A stretch of 64,000 bases of DNA from Leptodontidium sp. MPI-SDFR-AT-0119 (taxonomy: Eukaryota > Ascomycota > Leotiomycetes > Helotiales > Leptodontidiaceae), in NCBI GenBank assembly GCA_020726505.1, contig JAHLEZ010000005.1, forward strand, positions 3,224,001 through 3,288,000. Direction: 5' to 3'. The notes below the pieces were generated by a model. It was not told the DNA's origin, did not search any database, and saw nothing but the letters and a program-made list of their open reading frames with translations. A program made the translations under genes and the position numbers. This document shows positions 23,523-33,957 of this stretch, in pieces (the stretch's first letter is position 1; each line of letters begins with the position of its first letter).

Positions 23523-25013
23523 ATACATTCCTCTGTACATTACATTTTCGACGAGCCATTCTCGCTTCCGCGATTGGCATTCATATGATGACGGCATCAA
23601 TTGTTTTTCTTTTCCGTATGAGCCATTTTCTAGGGCATGAGGTGGGATACAATGGCTATGGGGTTTTGTATGGCGTGGCACAGATTGGCATGGAAATTTT
23701 CTGGCCCAAGCCCATGGTTTTGGCTTCACATGATACCCTGATATGGCGTTTACGGGCTGGAGGTTCTTTGGCTGGGGTGGGATCACTGCATTTGAAGCCT
23801 CCGCGGAAGTGTGCCTGGTAATGGTGCTTGAGCATCTTCGAAGGTGCCGTGAAGGATTAGAGAGCTTTTTTCAGACAAAAAATGACATAGAGCGTATTTC
23901 TGGTAGATTAGTTGTTGTTTGATGTGTGATGCTGAAATGAGATTGTAGGGTTTGTGACTTGCTGGATGCCTGGTATCTGAGCAGAGGGTAATTGGTGGTG
24001 GGAGACTCCTACATGGAGTGAGATTTCCAAGGAGGTACAAGAAGATATTTTGGAAAATCACGCCTAGGTGCCTTCCAAACTCAAGGAAGGCTTTGAACCC
24101 GTACATAGAGCAAATACCTACCTAAGGTAGGTAGGTACTACTTATTTTGGTTTCCCACGGCGGTGGTCCGAAAAGTTTGGTGCGATGTGTCGACTCTTGA
24201 AGTGAAGAGCTCGAGGGTGCAATAAGTCGATGCAAAGCCGGAAACCCAAAAGAAAAACATGTATTTATTTGAGAGATGATTATATTTGCCTGCTACTTCC
24301 AATGGACGGAAGGTATTTCAATGTAACTTCGGATGTTGAGAGAACCCCAGATGCATTGGGAAAGCCTCCACAGAAGAGCGTAGCAGGACCTACGAAGTCG
24401 CGGATGCCACTTGACTTTTCAGGCCAGACTGCTGCATTAACAACGATTGGCGTATGACAAGGTCGTGTCACTTGTTTTTATTGAGAGTTGTTGCCTTTTT
24501 TGTGTCGCTGTGTCTGAGGTATGTGACACTTGCAACGAAGGAAAAGAGAGATGATCTGATCTCGGAGCTTACGAGCCTGGAGGCATGGGTGTGTGGTCTA
24601 CAGGCGGTTTCGCGAGGCACTTTCAGGCTTAGAAAATACAAAGTTCACGCTTAAATATATCAACGAACGCTTGATTGTTTTGCTTTATTATTGAAATACA
24701 CGATAAAGAAGAAGTATATCTGTCTTTCTACTAACTAGATTTTTGAATTATTATTTTATGTAAGAATTATCATTTATCATTTGGCTGTGAAATGCCCTGT
24801 AGCGCACAGACCCGTGCCTCCAGGCTCGTTAGGCTGGGGTAAGTACCAAGCCTCAAACTTCAAGCCCTAACTGGCCGTAGATCGACCCCACAGAAATCCA
24901 TTTTTTAATAATATATTAATAATGCTAAATAAGACATTTCGACGCATCGAACACTCAAATCAGCCCTCGTAGGCAAGTTCATCCCAGCACCACTTCCCAC
25001 ATAGGTGCTAACA
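23523..25013. other. Intergenic, partly AT-rich
   Basis: Contains the 3' flank of the SNF2 gene, a near-perfect palindrome at 24115-24133 and AT-rich stretches at 24660-24780 and 24895-24950. No coding sequence is supported. Confidence 0.5.
24115..24133. repeat. Short inverted repeat (9-bp arms, 1-nt loop)
   Basis: TACCTACCT and AGGTAGGTA flank a single A. The same CCTA/TAGG words recur at 26846-26853, 32692-32697 and 32725-32733, so it may reflect a common low-complexity word of this genome. Confidence 0.7.
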
Positions 25014-25134
25014 GGTCTCCAGCTCAATGGTAGAGCGCGTCACTAGTAATGACGAGGTTGCCGGGTAAGTTTGACTCCTCATAGGCTCCCAGTGCTCAAC
25101 TCATTCTGAAATAGTTCGATTCCGTCCGAGGGCA
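25014..25134 (+). tRNA. tRNA-Thr(AGT)-like gene interrupted by a 50-nt GT...AG segment; probably degenerate
   Basis: A D-arm (GCTCAATGGTAGAGC), a perfect 5-bp anticodon stem (CGTCA/TGACG) with loop CTAGTAA (anticodon AGT, 25045-25047), and the 5' half of a T-stem (GCCGG, 25060-25064) are present. Then come 50 nt (25065-25114) that start GTAAGT and end ATAG. After them the T-loop/B-box TTCGATTCC, T-stem CCGTC and acceptor CGAGGGC plus A resume. Removing the 50 nt restores a normal T-arm with one mismatch. The 5' acceptor (GGTCTCC) pairs only partly (5 of 7, one wobble), so the gene looks decayed. Normal nuclear tRNA introns sit one base after the anticodon, not in the T-arm. A T5 run at 25153-25157 could be a Pol III terminator. 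Confidence 0.45.
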
Positions 25135-25773
25135 GTTATAACTGCAGTACCTTCTTTTTGGCATTTTCTTCTAATTTTAGCCTTTCTTGAATTTTTTTTT
25201 AGCGAGACAAGAAGATTAACCTAACACTAAGGTGATTAAGCGAAACCCGAGAATATTGATATACAGCAAATAGATAATAAGTAATATAATAGCTAACTTT
25301 TGCATTTGCTAAAGACAAGAGTAACGTGGACCTTAAAGAGGTTTCCTCGCGCCTTTCAAAACTTAAGGCGGAGTTTTGTTTAATTAGAAAGGACTTGGGG
25401 CAATCCTTTACTTTTGGTGCCTGTAATACATCTACAGCCTCTACAAATGGAGTAGCTATCCATGGATAAGATGGCTTCTGTTTAAAGTTGATTGTTTCAT
25501 CGCTTGGTCTGGCTTGTTTCGCACGAAGAGTATAACTATGCTATCCGGAATTTGCCTCAAGCTAAACTTCAGTCAATGCAGCAGAACTTCAAACCGCATT
25601 TTCTCAAGAAGCTGCAGATGTGTTGATTGCCTCGAAAGAGCCGCAAGTGCAAGTCCACCAACTTTCAATAGAAACAAACTGGCAAGTCACGTGACTGCCT
25701 AATAAATCTACAGCCTCGCGTTCCCGAACGCGCCCCATCAAGCTCACGGTATTCCTTCAACATCAACACGACC
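25135..25773. other. Intergenic; promoter of the RNPS1-like gene
   Basis: AT-rich up to about 25310. No coding sequence accepted. A palindromic E-box lies close to the next gene. Confidence 0.45.
25686..25695. promoter_or_regulatory. Palindromic E-box GTCACGTGAC
   Basis: A 10-bp perfect palindrome containing CACGTG, about 80 bp before the ATG of the RNPS1-like gene. TCACGTGA is a common bHLH-bound promoter word in filamentous fungi; use here is inferred from position only. Confidence 0.4.
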
Positions 25774-26717
25774 ATGGCTTCAGAATCGCCCCGAGGTCGT
25801 GCGCGCAGTCGCTCACTATATTCCGACGTATCCAAAGGCAGAGGAAATTCCCGGTCTGCCTCTAGACCTCGTCGCTCAATCACCCCTCGATCCGTTAGCA
25901 GGAGCCCACGTCGCAATGGCAGATACAGAAGTGAAAGTCGCAGTGTCAGTCGTGGCAGAAGTCCAAGTCCAATCAGAAGCACAAAGGTAAGCTCCAATTA
26001 TGCAGAAGTGGCTGCAGCTAACAATCGCAGGTTGTTATTGAGAAACTCACGAAGAATGTCAATGAAGCGCACCTCCGAGAGATATTTGGTCAATATGGGC
26101 AAATTCGCGATTTAGACATGCCAATGAACAGATCTTGTAAGAATGGAGGTCTGCCATCCTATTTCAAAGCTAATTATCTAGTCAACACCAATCGTGGAAC
26201 AGCCTATATCCTATATACCTCCGAAACCGATGCTGAAGCTGCAATCGCCCATATGCACGAATCCCAAATCGACGGAGCTGTCATCAATGTTTCTATCGTT
26301 CTTCCTCGTCGCAAATTCTCTCCCTCCCCACCTCTCGCAAGACGCGGCTTGAATCTTGATCCTCGAGCATCTTTCAATGCAGCTCCCAATGTTCGACCCC
26401 CTCCTCCAGCCAGACGTCGATCCCCACTGCCACCCTACGGCGGCAGAGCTGAGAGAAACACCGACACATACCGGCCAAGATCTCGCTCACGATCTCGATC
26501 CCCAAGACGCCACCGTACTCGATCTAGATCCGCTTCATCACGCTCACGGTCTCCCCCAAGAAGAGGACGAGGAGGCGGTGGAGGTGGTGGACGAAGAACA
26601 AGCCCAGCGAGAAATGGTGGTAGGAGGAGGAGAAGCCCAAGTTATAGCAGCTACAGCAGTTATGAGGACCGAAGCCGAAGCAGAAGTCGGGGACGTGGAG
26701 GACGTGGCAGACGTTAA
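25774..26717 (+). CDS. RNPS1-like SR protein with one RRM
   Basis: Three exons (25774-25986, 26031-26136, 26182-26717) splice in phase to 284 aa; the introns are 44 and 45 nt. The N-terminal 70 residues are Arg/Ser-rich. One RRM follows, at about 72-150: VVIEKLTKNVNEAHLREIFG (RNP2 end), then RGTAYILYTSETDAEAAIAH (RNP1 reads RGTAYILY) and AVINVSIVLPRRK. The C-terminal ~130 residues are Pro/Arg and RS/RGG-rich, with SRSRSPRRHR-type runs. This RS-RRM-RS layout and RRM sequence match RNPS1, which in animals and plants joins the ASAP/PSAP and exon-junction complexes and affects splicing in the nucleus. Saccharomyces lacks it. The ATG is in good context (CGACCATGG). The 44-nt intron is near the lower size limit but restores the frame exactly. 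Confidence 0.85.
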
Positions 26718-27193
26718 ATGTACGACGAATTGATTTGCAGCGTTGGAGTTTGGGACGACATGGAAAACTGTATTGCTGATTTTTAGAGATACCAATGAAT
26801 TTCTCTACCTACATTGTTTTGGTCTGGGCGTGGTTGCTGTTTGAGTAGGTAGGTATACTTGGGGAAGGCACGACAGTGGTAGATTTACACTCGAGAACAT
26901 CCTTCATCCATCTCTGTTACTTCTCCCATCATCTTCCTACCTAGCATTTTTCTATTATGCCTTAGTCACTGCAGATGCCCTTTTCATCATTATCCGACAA
27001 CGGAACCCCACATCAAGAAGGTCGAAGCTCTTGTGCCTATAGCGTCACTAACATCCAACAGGCCGTTCCTGACACCTACGACACTGCATCAAATTCTCTG
27101 TGAATACCTCCTGCGAGACAAAGATAAGCCAAACCCCTCTTCTTTAAGCGTCACGATTCAATTGTCGAGGTCCATAGGATCGCCAAAGCAGAA
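26718..27193. other. Intergenic
   Basis: 3' flank of the RNPS1-like gene and leader of the next gene; nothing else seen. Confidence 0.5.
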
Positions 27194-29231
27194 ATGGGAA
27201 AATCGAAGAAGAGCGATACGGTCGAGGAGACATGTCCATCGGTTGACCACGATAAAGCTGCTACCGAGCTTGCGAGTCCTAAGTCGAAGATTCCGAAGAC
27301 AAGGACAGCTGTGAAGTCCGACAAGTCACGGAAGTCGAATCGTAGCAAGGTTGATACGAGCCATGACTCTTTGGCAACTTTGAAACCAACAGAGACTAAG
27401 AAGTCAAGGAAGTCCTCTAAATCAAGGCAGTCCCGCGATTCGACAAGGAGTGACGAAGAGTGCCAAGATACTGAGCACGAATCGTCATCTGACATCAAGT
27501 CAAAAGAGTCGAAGAAGCCAAGATCTTCATCGAAGTCGAGAAAGTCCCGAGATTCTAGCAAAACAGAGGAAGCATGTCTAAATGCTGACCACAACCCTTC
27601 CAGGACCCCAGAGAAGTCAACAGAGACCAAGACTCAGGAAAAGTCCCCAAGAACGGGCAACCCAGAGGAATGCCACAATGCGGATCATCAGTCCTCGGAT
27701 GGCCAAAAATCGTCGACGACGCTGACGAGCTCTACCAAGCCGGCGGCGGGCATCGACGGTGACCACGACGCACCTCCTAAAGATTCTAGAAAGGCGGAGA
27801 AGGAGAAGGAAAAAGCAGAAAAGCGTAAGAAGGAGGTGGATAAAAAGTATAAGAAAGAGGAGGAGAAGAAGGCCAAGGAAGAGAACAAGAAGCAGAAGGA
27901 CATGGAGAAGAAGCACAAGAAAGCCGCCAAAACGGGAAACTCCAATTCAAATGAGGATGATTGCGTGGATACAGATCATTGGCTATCCTCTTCGGATGCA
28001 AAGAAGCTGAAGAAGTTAATCAAATCACGTAAGTCTGTCTGATTCCTGTTCTTTCCACACCGGCCAACTAACTTGTTGTAGGCGACGAGAAGGCAGAGAA
28101 GCCCAAAGAGCCAGAGAACGCCAAGTCAAAAGATAAAGAGAATCCCAATGGTTCAAACTGCCCTCCTGAACATACCCTCTCTCAGTGTGATCCTGTGCAA
28201 ACAAATGACGGGGCTGCGTCGCGAAAGGCATCGAAATCGGATCCTGGAGCCACACCCAAACAAACTCCTGCACAAGCTTTCCCTCGAGGGATTCAAATCA
28301 TGGCTAAGAACACCAACACACTTGAAGGTGGATTTCCTTATCCAAAAGAATTGGCACCATTCGGAATCACCAAGCAGGACTGGTCAATCTTTTGCCACAA
28401 GTTGACAGAACCACTGGCCAGCAAAAAGATAGCCTATGCAGTCGAGAAGATCCTTGATATCTGTGCAGAAGAGGATGTGAAGTTCTTTCGACCCAAGGGA
28501 TTCATCATGAGACTCGACATGCCTGGCGAAGAACAGTATGGACTGGACATCATGGATATGTACCACTCTCAGCTAGGCAGTATCCACACCGACAATTTCA
28601 CTTCGAGGCCACCACAGGCAAAAGAATACAGTGGTGCTATCAAGCACAAACATCATATCCGCGAAAGGTCGAAAGACCGAAAGCATCTGGAAAGTCTTCG
28701 CGACAAGGCATTTCGAAGTACTCGCCTAATGCTTGACCCGATCATTGTGTTGAGAGATCCAGAACTTGCTGCTCGCCGTGGTTGGGCGAGATGGATCATA
28801 GCCTGCAATCAAGCCCAAAAGCTTGCAGGGGAAGCGCCTCCGAAGCGGATGGATAACAAGCCGGTAAGTGACTCTTGGGCTCATCAAAGCTCTCTATTCC
28901 ACTTGTGACATGGGAACACCCCCACGCCCAGAACATATAGGTACTGACCCTTCATCGTCTAGTGGTACGGCTACTTTCCCGCTCGATGGGATCGCTGGCC
29001 ACCATCCAAGCACCTTTACTATGATAGATTCAGAGGCTCTTCACACCCGATTGGTACGAAGAGCAGTCCTTCGACTTGCATAATCCCCGACTATGATTCA
29101 GTAGGTTATCCTCGTTTTTCGTTCTCATGACTAACGTGTGACAGATGGATCAACGCGGCTCCCCATATACGAGTTCTATTATTCCTTGTGATGAAGTTGA
29201 ATTTGCCGTCCTCCACTCTGACCAACCTTGA
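27194..29231 (+). CDS. Lys/Ser-rich protein with repeated acidic C-x4-H motifs and a conserved C-terminal domain, unknown function
   Basis: Four exons (27194-28028, 28082-28863, 28963-29100, 29145-29231) join in phase to 613 aa. The first ~300 residues are Lys/Ser/Arg-rich. They carry five copies of an acidic C-x4-H motif, with Cys at 14, 90, 128, 160 and 257 and His at 19, 95, 133, 165 and 262. Examples are EETCPSVDH, EEACLNADH and DDCVDTDH; the residue before His is always Asp or Glu. Copies 2 and 3 are preceded by near-identical SSKSRxSRDS stretches. Residues 195-245 form a Lys/Glu charged helix. The C-terminal half looks folded (GGFPYPKELAPFGITKQDWS, KIAYAVEKILDICAEEDVKF, RRGWARWIIACNQAQ, YGYFPARWDRWPPSKHLYYD). 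I recognise no named family. The motifs could bind metal or be an unusual linear motif; the basic context suggests a nucleic-acid or nuclear role, as inference only. Confidence 0.7.
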
Positions 29232-29608
29232 ACTTGAGAAATGCACTCAATGCTTGTTGCTTTGGTACTCAATATGGCTGGATCGGTGAATAGCCTGACG
29301 TTGTTACTGTGGTCCGCTGGCAAAGAAGCGGATTTAATGTATGTCGTGTTGTGGGAAAGATCGCGTGATACTCAAGAGAAATTGACTCGTCGGAAGTGGA
29401 GATTGGCGGCTGTTGTGTTTTCATTACCCTGATTTGGCTAGAGTGTGAACATTTGATAACTATTGTGTCATTCCAACCCTGGATGTGCCTCCCCCCCCCT
29501 CTCGAACATTCACTGCGACTTATCTTGCATTTGTTCTTCAATGATAGGTCTTGGATTGTACAGTCACCGTCAACTGATATTAACCTGGTTGCCCAAAACA
29601 CACTAAAA
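29232..29608. other. Intergenic, 3' flank
   Basis: No coding sequence seen. Confidence 0.4.
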
Positions 29609-29988
29609 CACACCAAAACACACCCTAAACAATCGTTAATTTAACCCACTTAGCGGTATTTAAATTCTAAGTCTTATTTAATACTTCTTGAATAGAGTAT
29701 TAAGTACACTTTTGCTAATTCAGAATTTATTTTAAGCGTTCTATAATTTTTTTATTATAAGATAAAGATAAGACTAAGTTGAAAACGCCACTTTACCCGC
29801 AAAATGTAGCTCAAAAATGCTACGTCATACTTAGGCTTACCAAAATCCTATATTCTTAATTTTTAATTAAAAATCGTAATAATATAAAAGCTTAGGATTA
29901 TTAAAAAGATTATATACTTTGAAGGAATATTAATTTGAAGAAGTGTAGCTTATATTAGAGAGTGAAGAAGAGGTAGCGTTTTGGTGTG
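29609..29988. mobile_element. AT-rich MITE-like relic with 13-bp terminal inverted repeats
   Basis: CACACCAAAACAC at 29609-29621 and its reverse complement with one mismatch at 29976-29988 bound about 380 bp of very AT-rich DNA with no open frame. The flanks show no clear target-site duplication. The size, TIRs and AT richness suit a non-autonomous DNA transposon eroded by RIP. A chance pairing in AT-rich DNA remains possible. Confidence 0.35.
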
Positions 29989-30125
29989 ATTCGGGTAAAA
30001 GGTTAATATCAGTTGCCTAGTACTGTACTAAAGTCGTAAATATCGATTATTCCAAAAAGTATTGATTCCCTAAGACCGTACGCTTCTCTTAGTGCTCTCA
30101 CCAAATCCCAATCCCAGTAGATATA

Positions 30126-32269
30126 TTAGTAAACGTAGATAAAATCCTCGTTCATTAGATCCGTCATATCCGCAAACGCATTGTCCTCCTCACGCGGTAT
30201 AGTCTGCTGCCCAACACCCTTCCCCAAATTCTGAAGATCAGTCTTCCGCATCATCGACTCGTCAAGCACATGAGCAGACTTCCCAATCGCAGAACGCATG
30301 CGGCTGTGACGAGCATTGAGGAACTTGAGGTATAGGATGATGAAACTTGATGATAGCTGTCAGCTATTCGAACTTTTTTCGGGTGGGTTTTGCCTTGCTT
30401 TTCTGTTCTGTCTGGGAAAGGAAAGAAAGGTTCGGAGCTGGGGTTGGGGTTAGAGTAAGACTTACCCGACCAAGAACTCAACGAAGCAGAACATAGCGAG
30501 ATTAGAAATCAGCCCCGTCCTATAATACGGCTTGTCCTCCGCCGAATACAGAAGTGGTCCTATGATATTCCCCGCGCACATCCCTATAAACACCAACGCC
30601 GTGGTGACTTTCCTCTTCGTATCCCCAGCCGTGTTCTGGATGTGCCATGAGTAGATCAGGGGCGTGATACCAGCCAGGAAAGATGTTAGGTAGTATGCTA
30701 GCAGGAGTGGTCCTTTACTGCCTTTTCCGCGGGGTAGGGCGAGGAGGATTGAGGCACCGGTTATGCAGGGGAGTGCGAGGATGGCTATTACGATGCCTTT
30801 GCTTTTGATACGTGTGGCGAGAAAACCGCCACAGAGGATGGCGATTATGTTCACGATGCCGAAGGGGATGTTGAAGAGGATGGTGTGGAATTTGTCGAAG
30901 CCGAAGGATTGAACTATTAGAGGGCCAAAGGTGCCGATTCCGCCGGATGGGATGCTGGATTGGTTTATTAGTATAGTATTACTTACTTATTGTGGAGGTA
31001 TATTATGTACTGTGGGAGTAGGAAGTAGATTGTGTAGAGGTGGAAAGAGAGGGGGAGATTTACGAAATGGCCATCACGAGGAAAAACCAGCACCAAGATT
31101 TCGGATCGAGAAGTGCTTCTGCGACGTGATCCCAGCGCCATTTCCGAGATATGATACCCATCTGATTGGCGCGTAGACGCTCGATGGCTATGTCTCGCTC
31201 GCCTTCTAACCAGAATTTGGCTTCCATGGGGGAGTCGGGGAATAGCCAGAAGGCGATAGCGGAGAAGGCGAGGGTTAGACCGCCGCAGTAGAGAAAGATT
31301 ATCTGTGTAGTTGTCAGTTAGAGGGCTGATTGAGGTGGAGGAGAGGGAATAGAGGAGAGGACGGACTTGGTAGGAGTGAAGTTTGTCTGATTTGATGTGG
31401 CCGAGTCCGTAGGTGCTTAGGGAGCCGAACTGTGTTTGTTAGTCTTGAAGATTGAGGATTAGGGATTGGGAGGATGTACCACTGATGTTATACCGTTCAT
31501 TGCGTTCCATGCTGATGTCCTGTTTGTCTGTTCGCTGCGACGCCACCACATCTGCGTTACAGCAACAAGTGAGGGGCCTAGTTGTGTTAACACCCTATAT
31601 CTTGAAGATACTTTTCCAAGAAAGCATACCGATCAAACTCTCAAAGCTACCAAGTAAGAAACGTGTAGCTAGGAGTGTCTTGAAGCTGTTACAAGCAGCC
31701 ATTCCGCACATCGTCACGCCCCACAAGAAGATCGCCGTTGAGATCAACTTCCCAGTTGGTAGTTTGACAAGGAGTAGGGCGCCCAGGGGTTGCATGACGA
31801 GTTGTGCGATGTAAAGGATTGATCCGAGCCAGGAATATTGACGGCCGTGGAGACCTGCATCTTTTTGGATGTTGAAGACTGAGGTGTAGGAGAGGGAGGA
31901 CTTGTCAAGTTGTTGGAGGAACTAGGTGGGGGTTGGAAGTCAGTTCATTGTTTTGAATATCAATGGATAAGAAGGTGTATGGAGAAAAGTATTGGTATAT
32001 AGTAGGTGGTACGCCAGAGAATAGAAAAGAATGAAGTATCATGGTGAAGCTCATCTTACATAGGCTCCAAGCATCAAGGGAAGAACTCGCTTGTCAATCT
32101 TGCGAAGGACGCGCTTCTCTTCTTCAACGGTGAAATACACATTTGCATCGTGAGCTAGGAGATCAACTGGGTCTTCTTTTGCGATCACCGGCTCGGGGTT
32201 GGTCTCAACATGAGCTGAGATGATATCTTTGGACTCCATGGTCTCGCCTTGAGGTTTGGAGGAAGACAT
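30126..32269 (-). CDS. MFS transporter, anion:cation symporter (Dal5/allantoate permease-like), one-base phase problem
   Basis: Seven exons on the minus strand: 32060-32269, 31630-31922, 31480-31577, 31367-31429, 31064-31302, 30466-30954 and 30126-30345; about 536 aa. Hydrophobic segments alternate with charged loops in a 12-helix MFS layout. The N-terminal tail ends EKRVLRKIDKRVLPLMLGAY; then come FLQQLDKSSLSYTSVFNI, RFLLGSFESLIG|PSLVAVT and FWLFPDSPMEAKFWLEGER in the central loop. These are typical of the Dal5 family, which imports organic anions such as allantoate, nicotinate or small acids at the plasma membrane; the substrate is unknown. Six of the seven exons agree in phase. At the first junction the donor (GTAAGA after GAY) and acceptor (CACCTAG) leave one extra T before FLQQLDK. 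This is a frameshift, an assembly error or a non-standard splice. The divergent neighbour at 33.4 kb is an oxidoreductase. Confidence 0.75.
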
Positions 32270-33378
32270 TTGCAAAGTAAGTTGAGGTCAGGATTTGACC
32301 ACCAGTCTGATATCAACTGACAACGTGGATAAAGAGGACTGGATAAGATCATAGGAAAGCTGTTTGCAGATGGGATGGGTGTTTATTATGTATCCGCCCA
32401 GACCCCCGACTTACCATCCGGCTGGATCAACATCGCTCTACCAGATGTTGGTTTCTGGCTGGTGAGATAGGATAGGATGAGGACTCCCTCCCTCTTTCAT
32501 TCGCCGTCTGCGATTCGTTCAAACAGCAGTAACCATCCATCCACCCAGAGACTGAACAAACACAACGAGTATGGGGTCTGGGGTAAAGGCTAAACACGAC
32601 CGGCAATCCCCCTCATACCTGGGTACTGCATCCACAGCATCCACAGCATCCACAGCAGATTAGCATCAACCTACACATCGGGATGTCCACACCTAGGTAC
32701 TAACTCCATCCGTACTCAACCATACCTAGGTATGTATATGAGCTGTCCACCCGCTGATCCCACATAAGATCTTACCAAACATGTCAAAACAAGCATGACG
32801 ATCCTATTAAGAAGGCCACACCATGTCAACTCTCCTTGGCATCAAACTCTCGGTACAAGATCTCGCGAGACTCACAGCTCACAGCTACTGAAGCAGTCCC
32901 AACCAGCAAGAGTGGGATGGCTACAGTAGCTTAAGGTTGTGGAGCCAATGCTTAACCCCGCCATGGTCGATCCGCAGCTTCTGGTTGCTGGAAAAATGCA
33001 AAATGGATTCTGCCTCAATCCGTGAGCGTGGGCAGACTTACTTACAGTAGTACTTGGCTTGGACTTGTCCTGCACTGCAGCGCCTGGGAGAGATGGATAT
33101 GGGGAGAAGACGAGAGGATGTGTGCGGTTGCTATTCAGGCGGAATACCGAGTGTGGGGTTGCGTGGTGTGGGGCGAATCTCACGTGGAATGACCCCCCTT
33201 CTCGAATGTCGGAGGATAGCTGAGCGACGGCGAGGTCTATATAAGTAAGTAAGTAAGAATCAATGAGATTGTATTTCCGTGGTTTCATTCGAATTCCGAA
33301 TAGAAGTTTCCACCTCAGGGCATCTATCCAGTTATCCCGTATCCAGATTCGAAGCAACTTCCTTGAAAATCTCCAATC
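32270..33378. other. Divergent intergenic region between transporter and oxidoreductase
   Basis: No gene seen. A 9-bp unit (CATCCACAG) is repeated three times at about 32629-32656, and a TAAG repeat lies at 33240-33257. It may act as a shared promoter, which would suit joint control of a transporter and a sugar- or acid-type dehydrogenase. That is inference from arrangement. Confidence 0.4.
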
Positions 33379-33916
33379 ATGAAAAGATACGCAATTGTCG
33401 GCCTAGGAGGCAGGAGTAGTTTCTTCTACTCTGCACTCGCGAAAAACTTCCAAGCTACTTCTCTCATAGTCGGACTCTGTGATACGAACCAGACGCGGAT
33501 GAACGTCGCCAACGACTCGCTTGTCTCGCTGAAATACCCCTCTGCGCCTCTCCCGACGTATAAAGCGCAGGACTTTGAGAAGATGGTCGAGGAGACGAAA
33601 CCGGATGAGGTGATTGTTACGACGATGGATCGGACGCATGATATTTATATCATTAAGGCGTTGGAGTTGGGGTGTAATGTGATTACTGAGGTTAGTTGTT
33701 CTTTGGCTGTTGAGATTGTTTTTTTCTTCTTCTTTTCGGGAATGCCTTGTGCTAATGGTTGTGGAATAGAAACCTATGACTATTGATGAGACGAGGTGTC
33801 AGGCTATCATTGATGCTGTGAAGAGGACGGGAAAGAAGGTCAGAGTGACGTTCAATTACCGGTATGCTCCTCATAACACAAAGGTCTATGAGCTGCTAGG
33901 TATGTTTCTCACTTCT

Positions 33917-33957
<41 letters not shown>

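Noticed and set aside
32629..32656. Three copies of CATCCACAG, considered as a CRISPR-like or regulatory array
   Set aside because: Units are contiguous with no spacers and the organism is a eukaryote; it is a simple 9-bp repeat.
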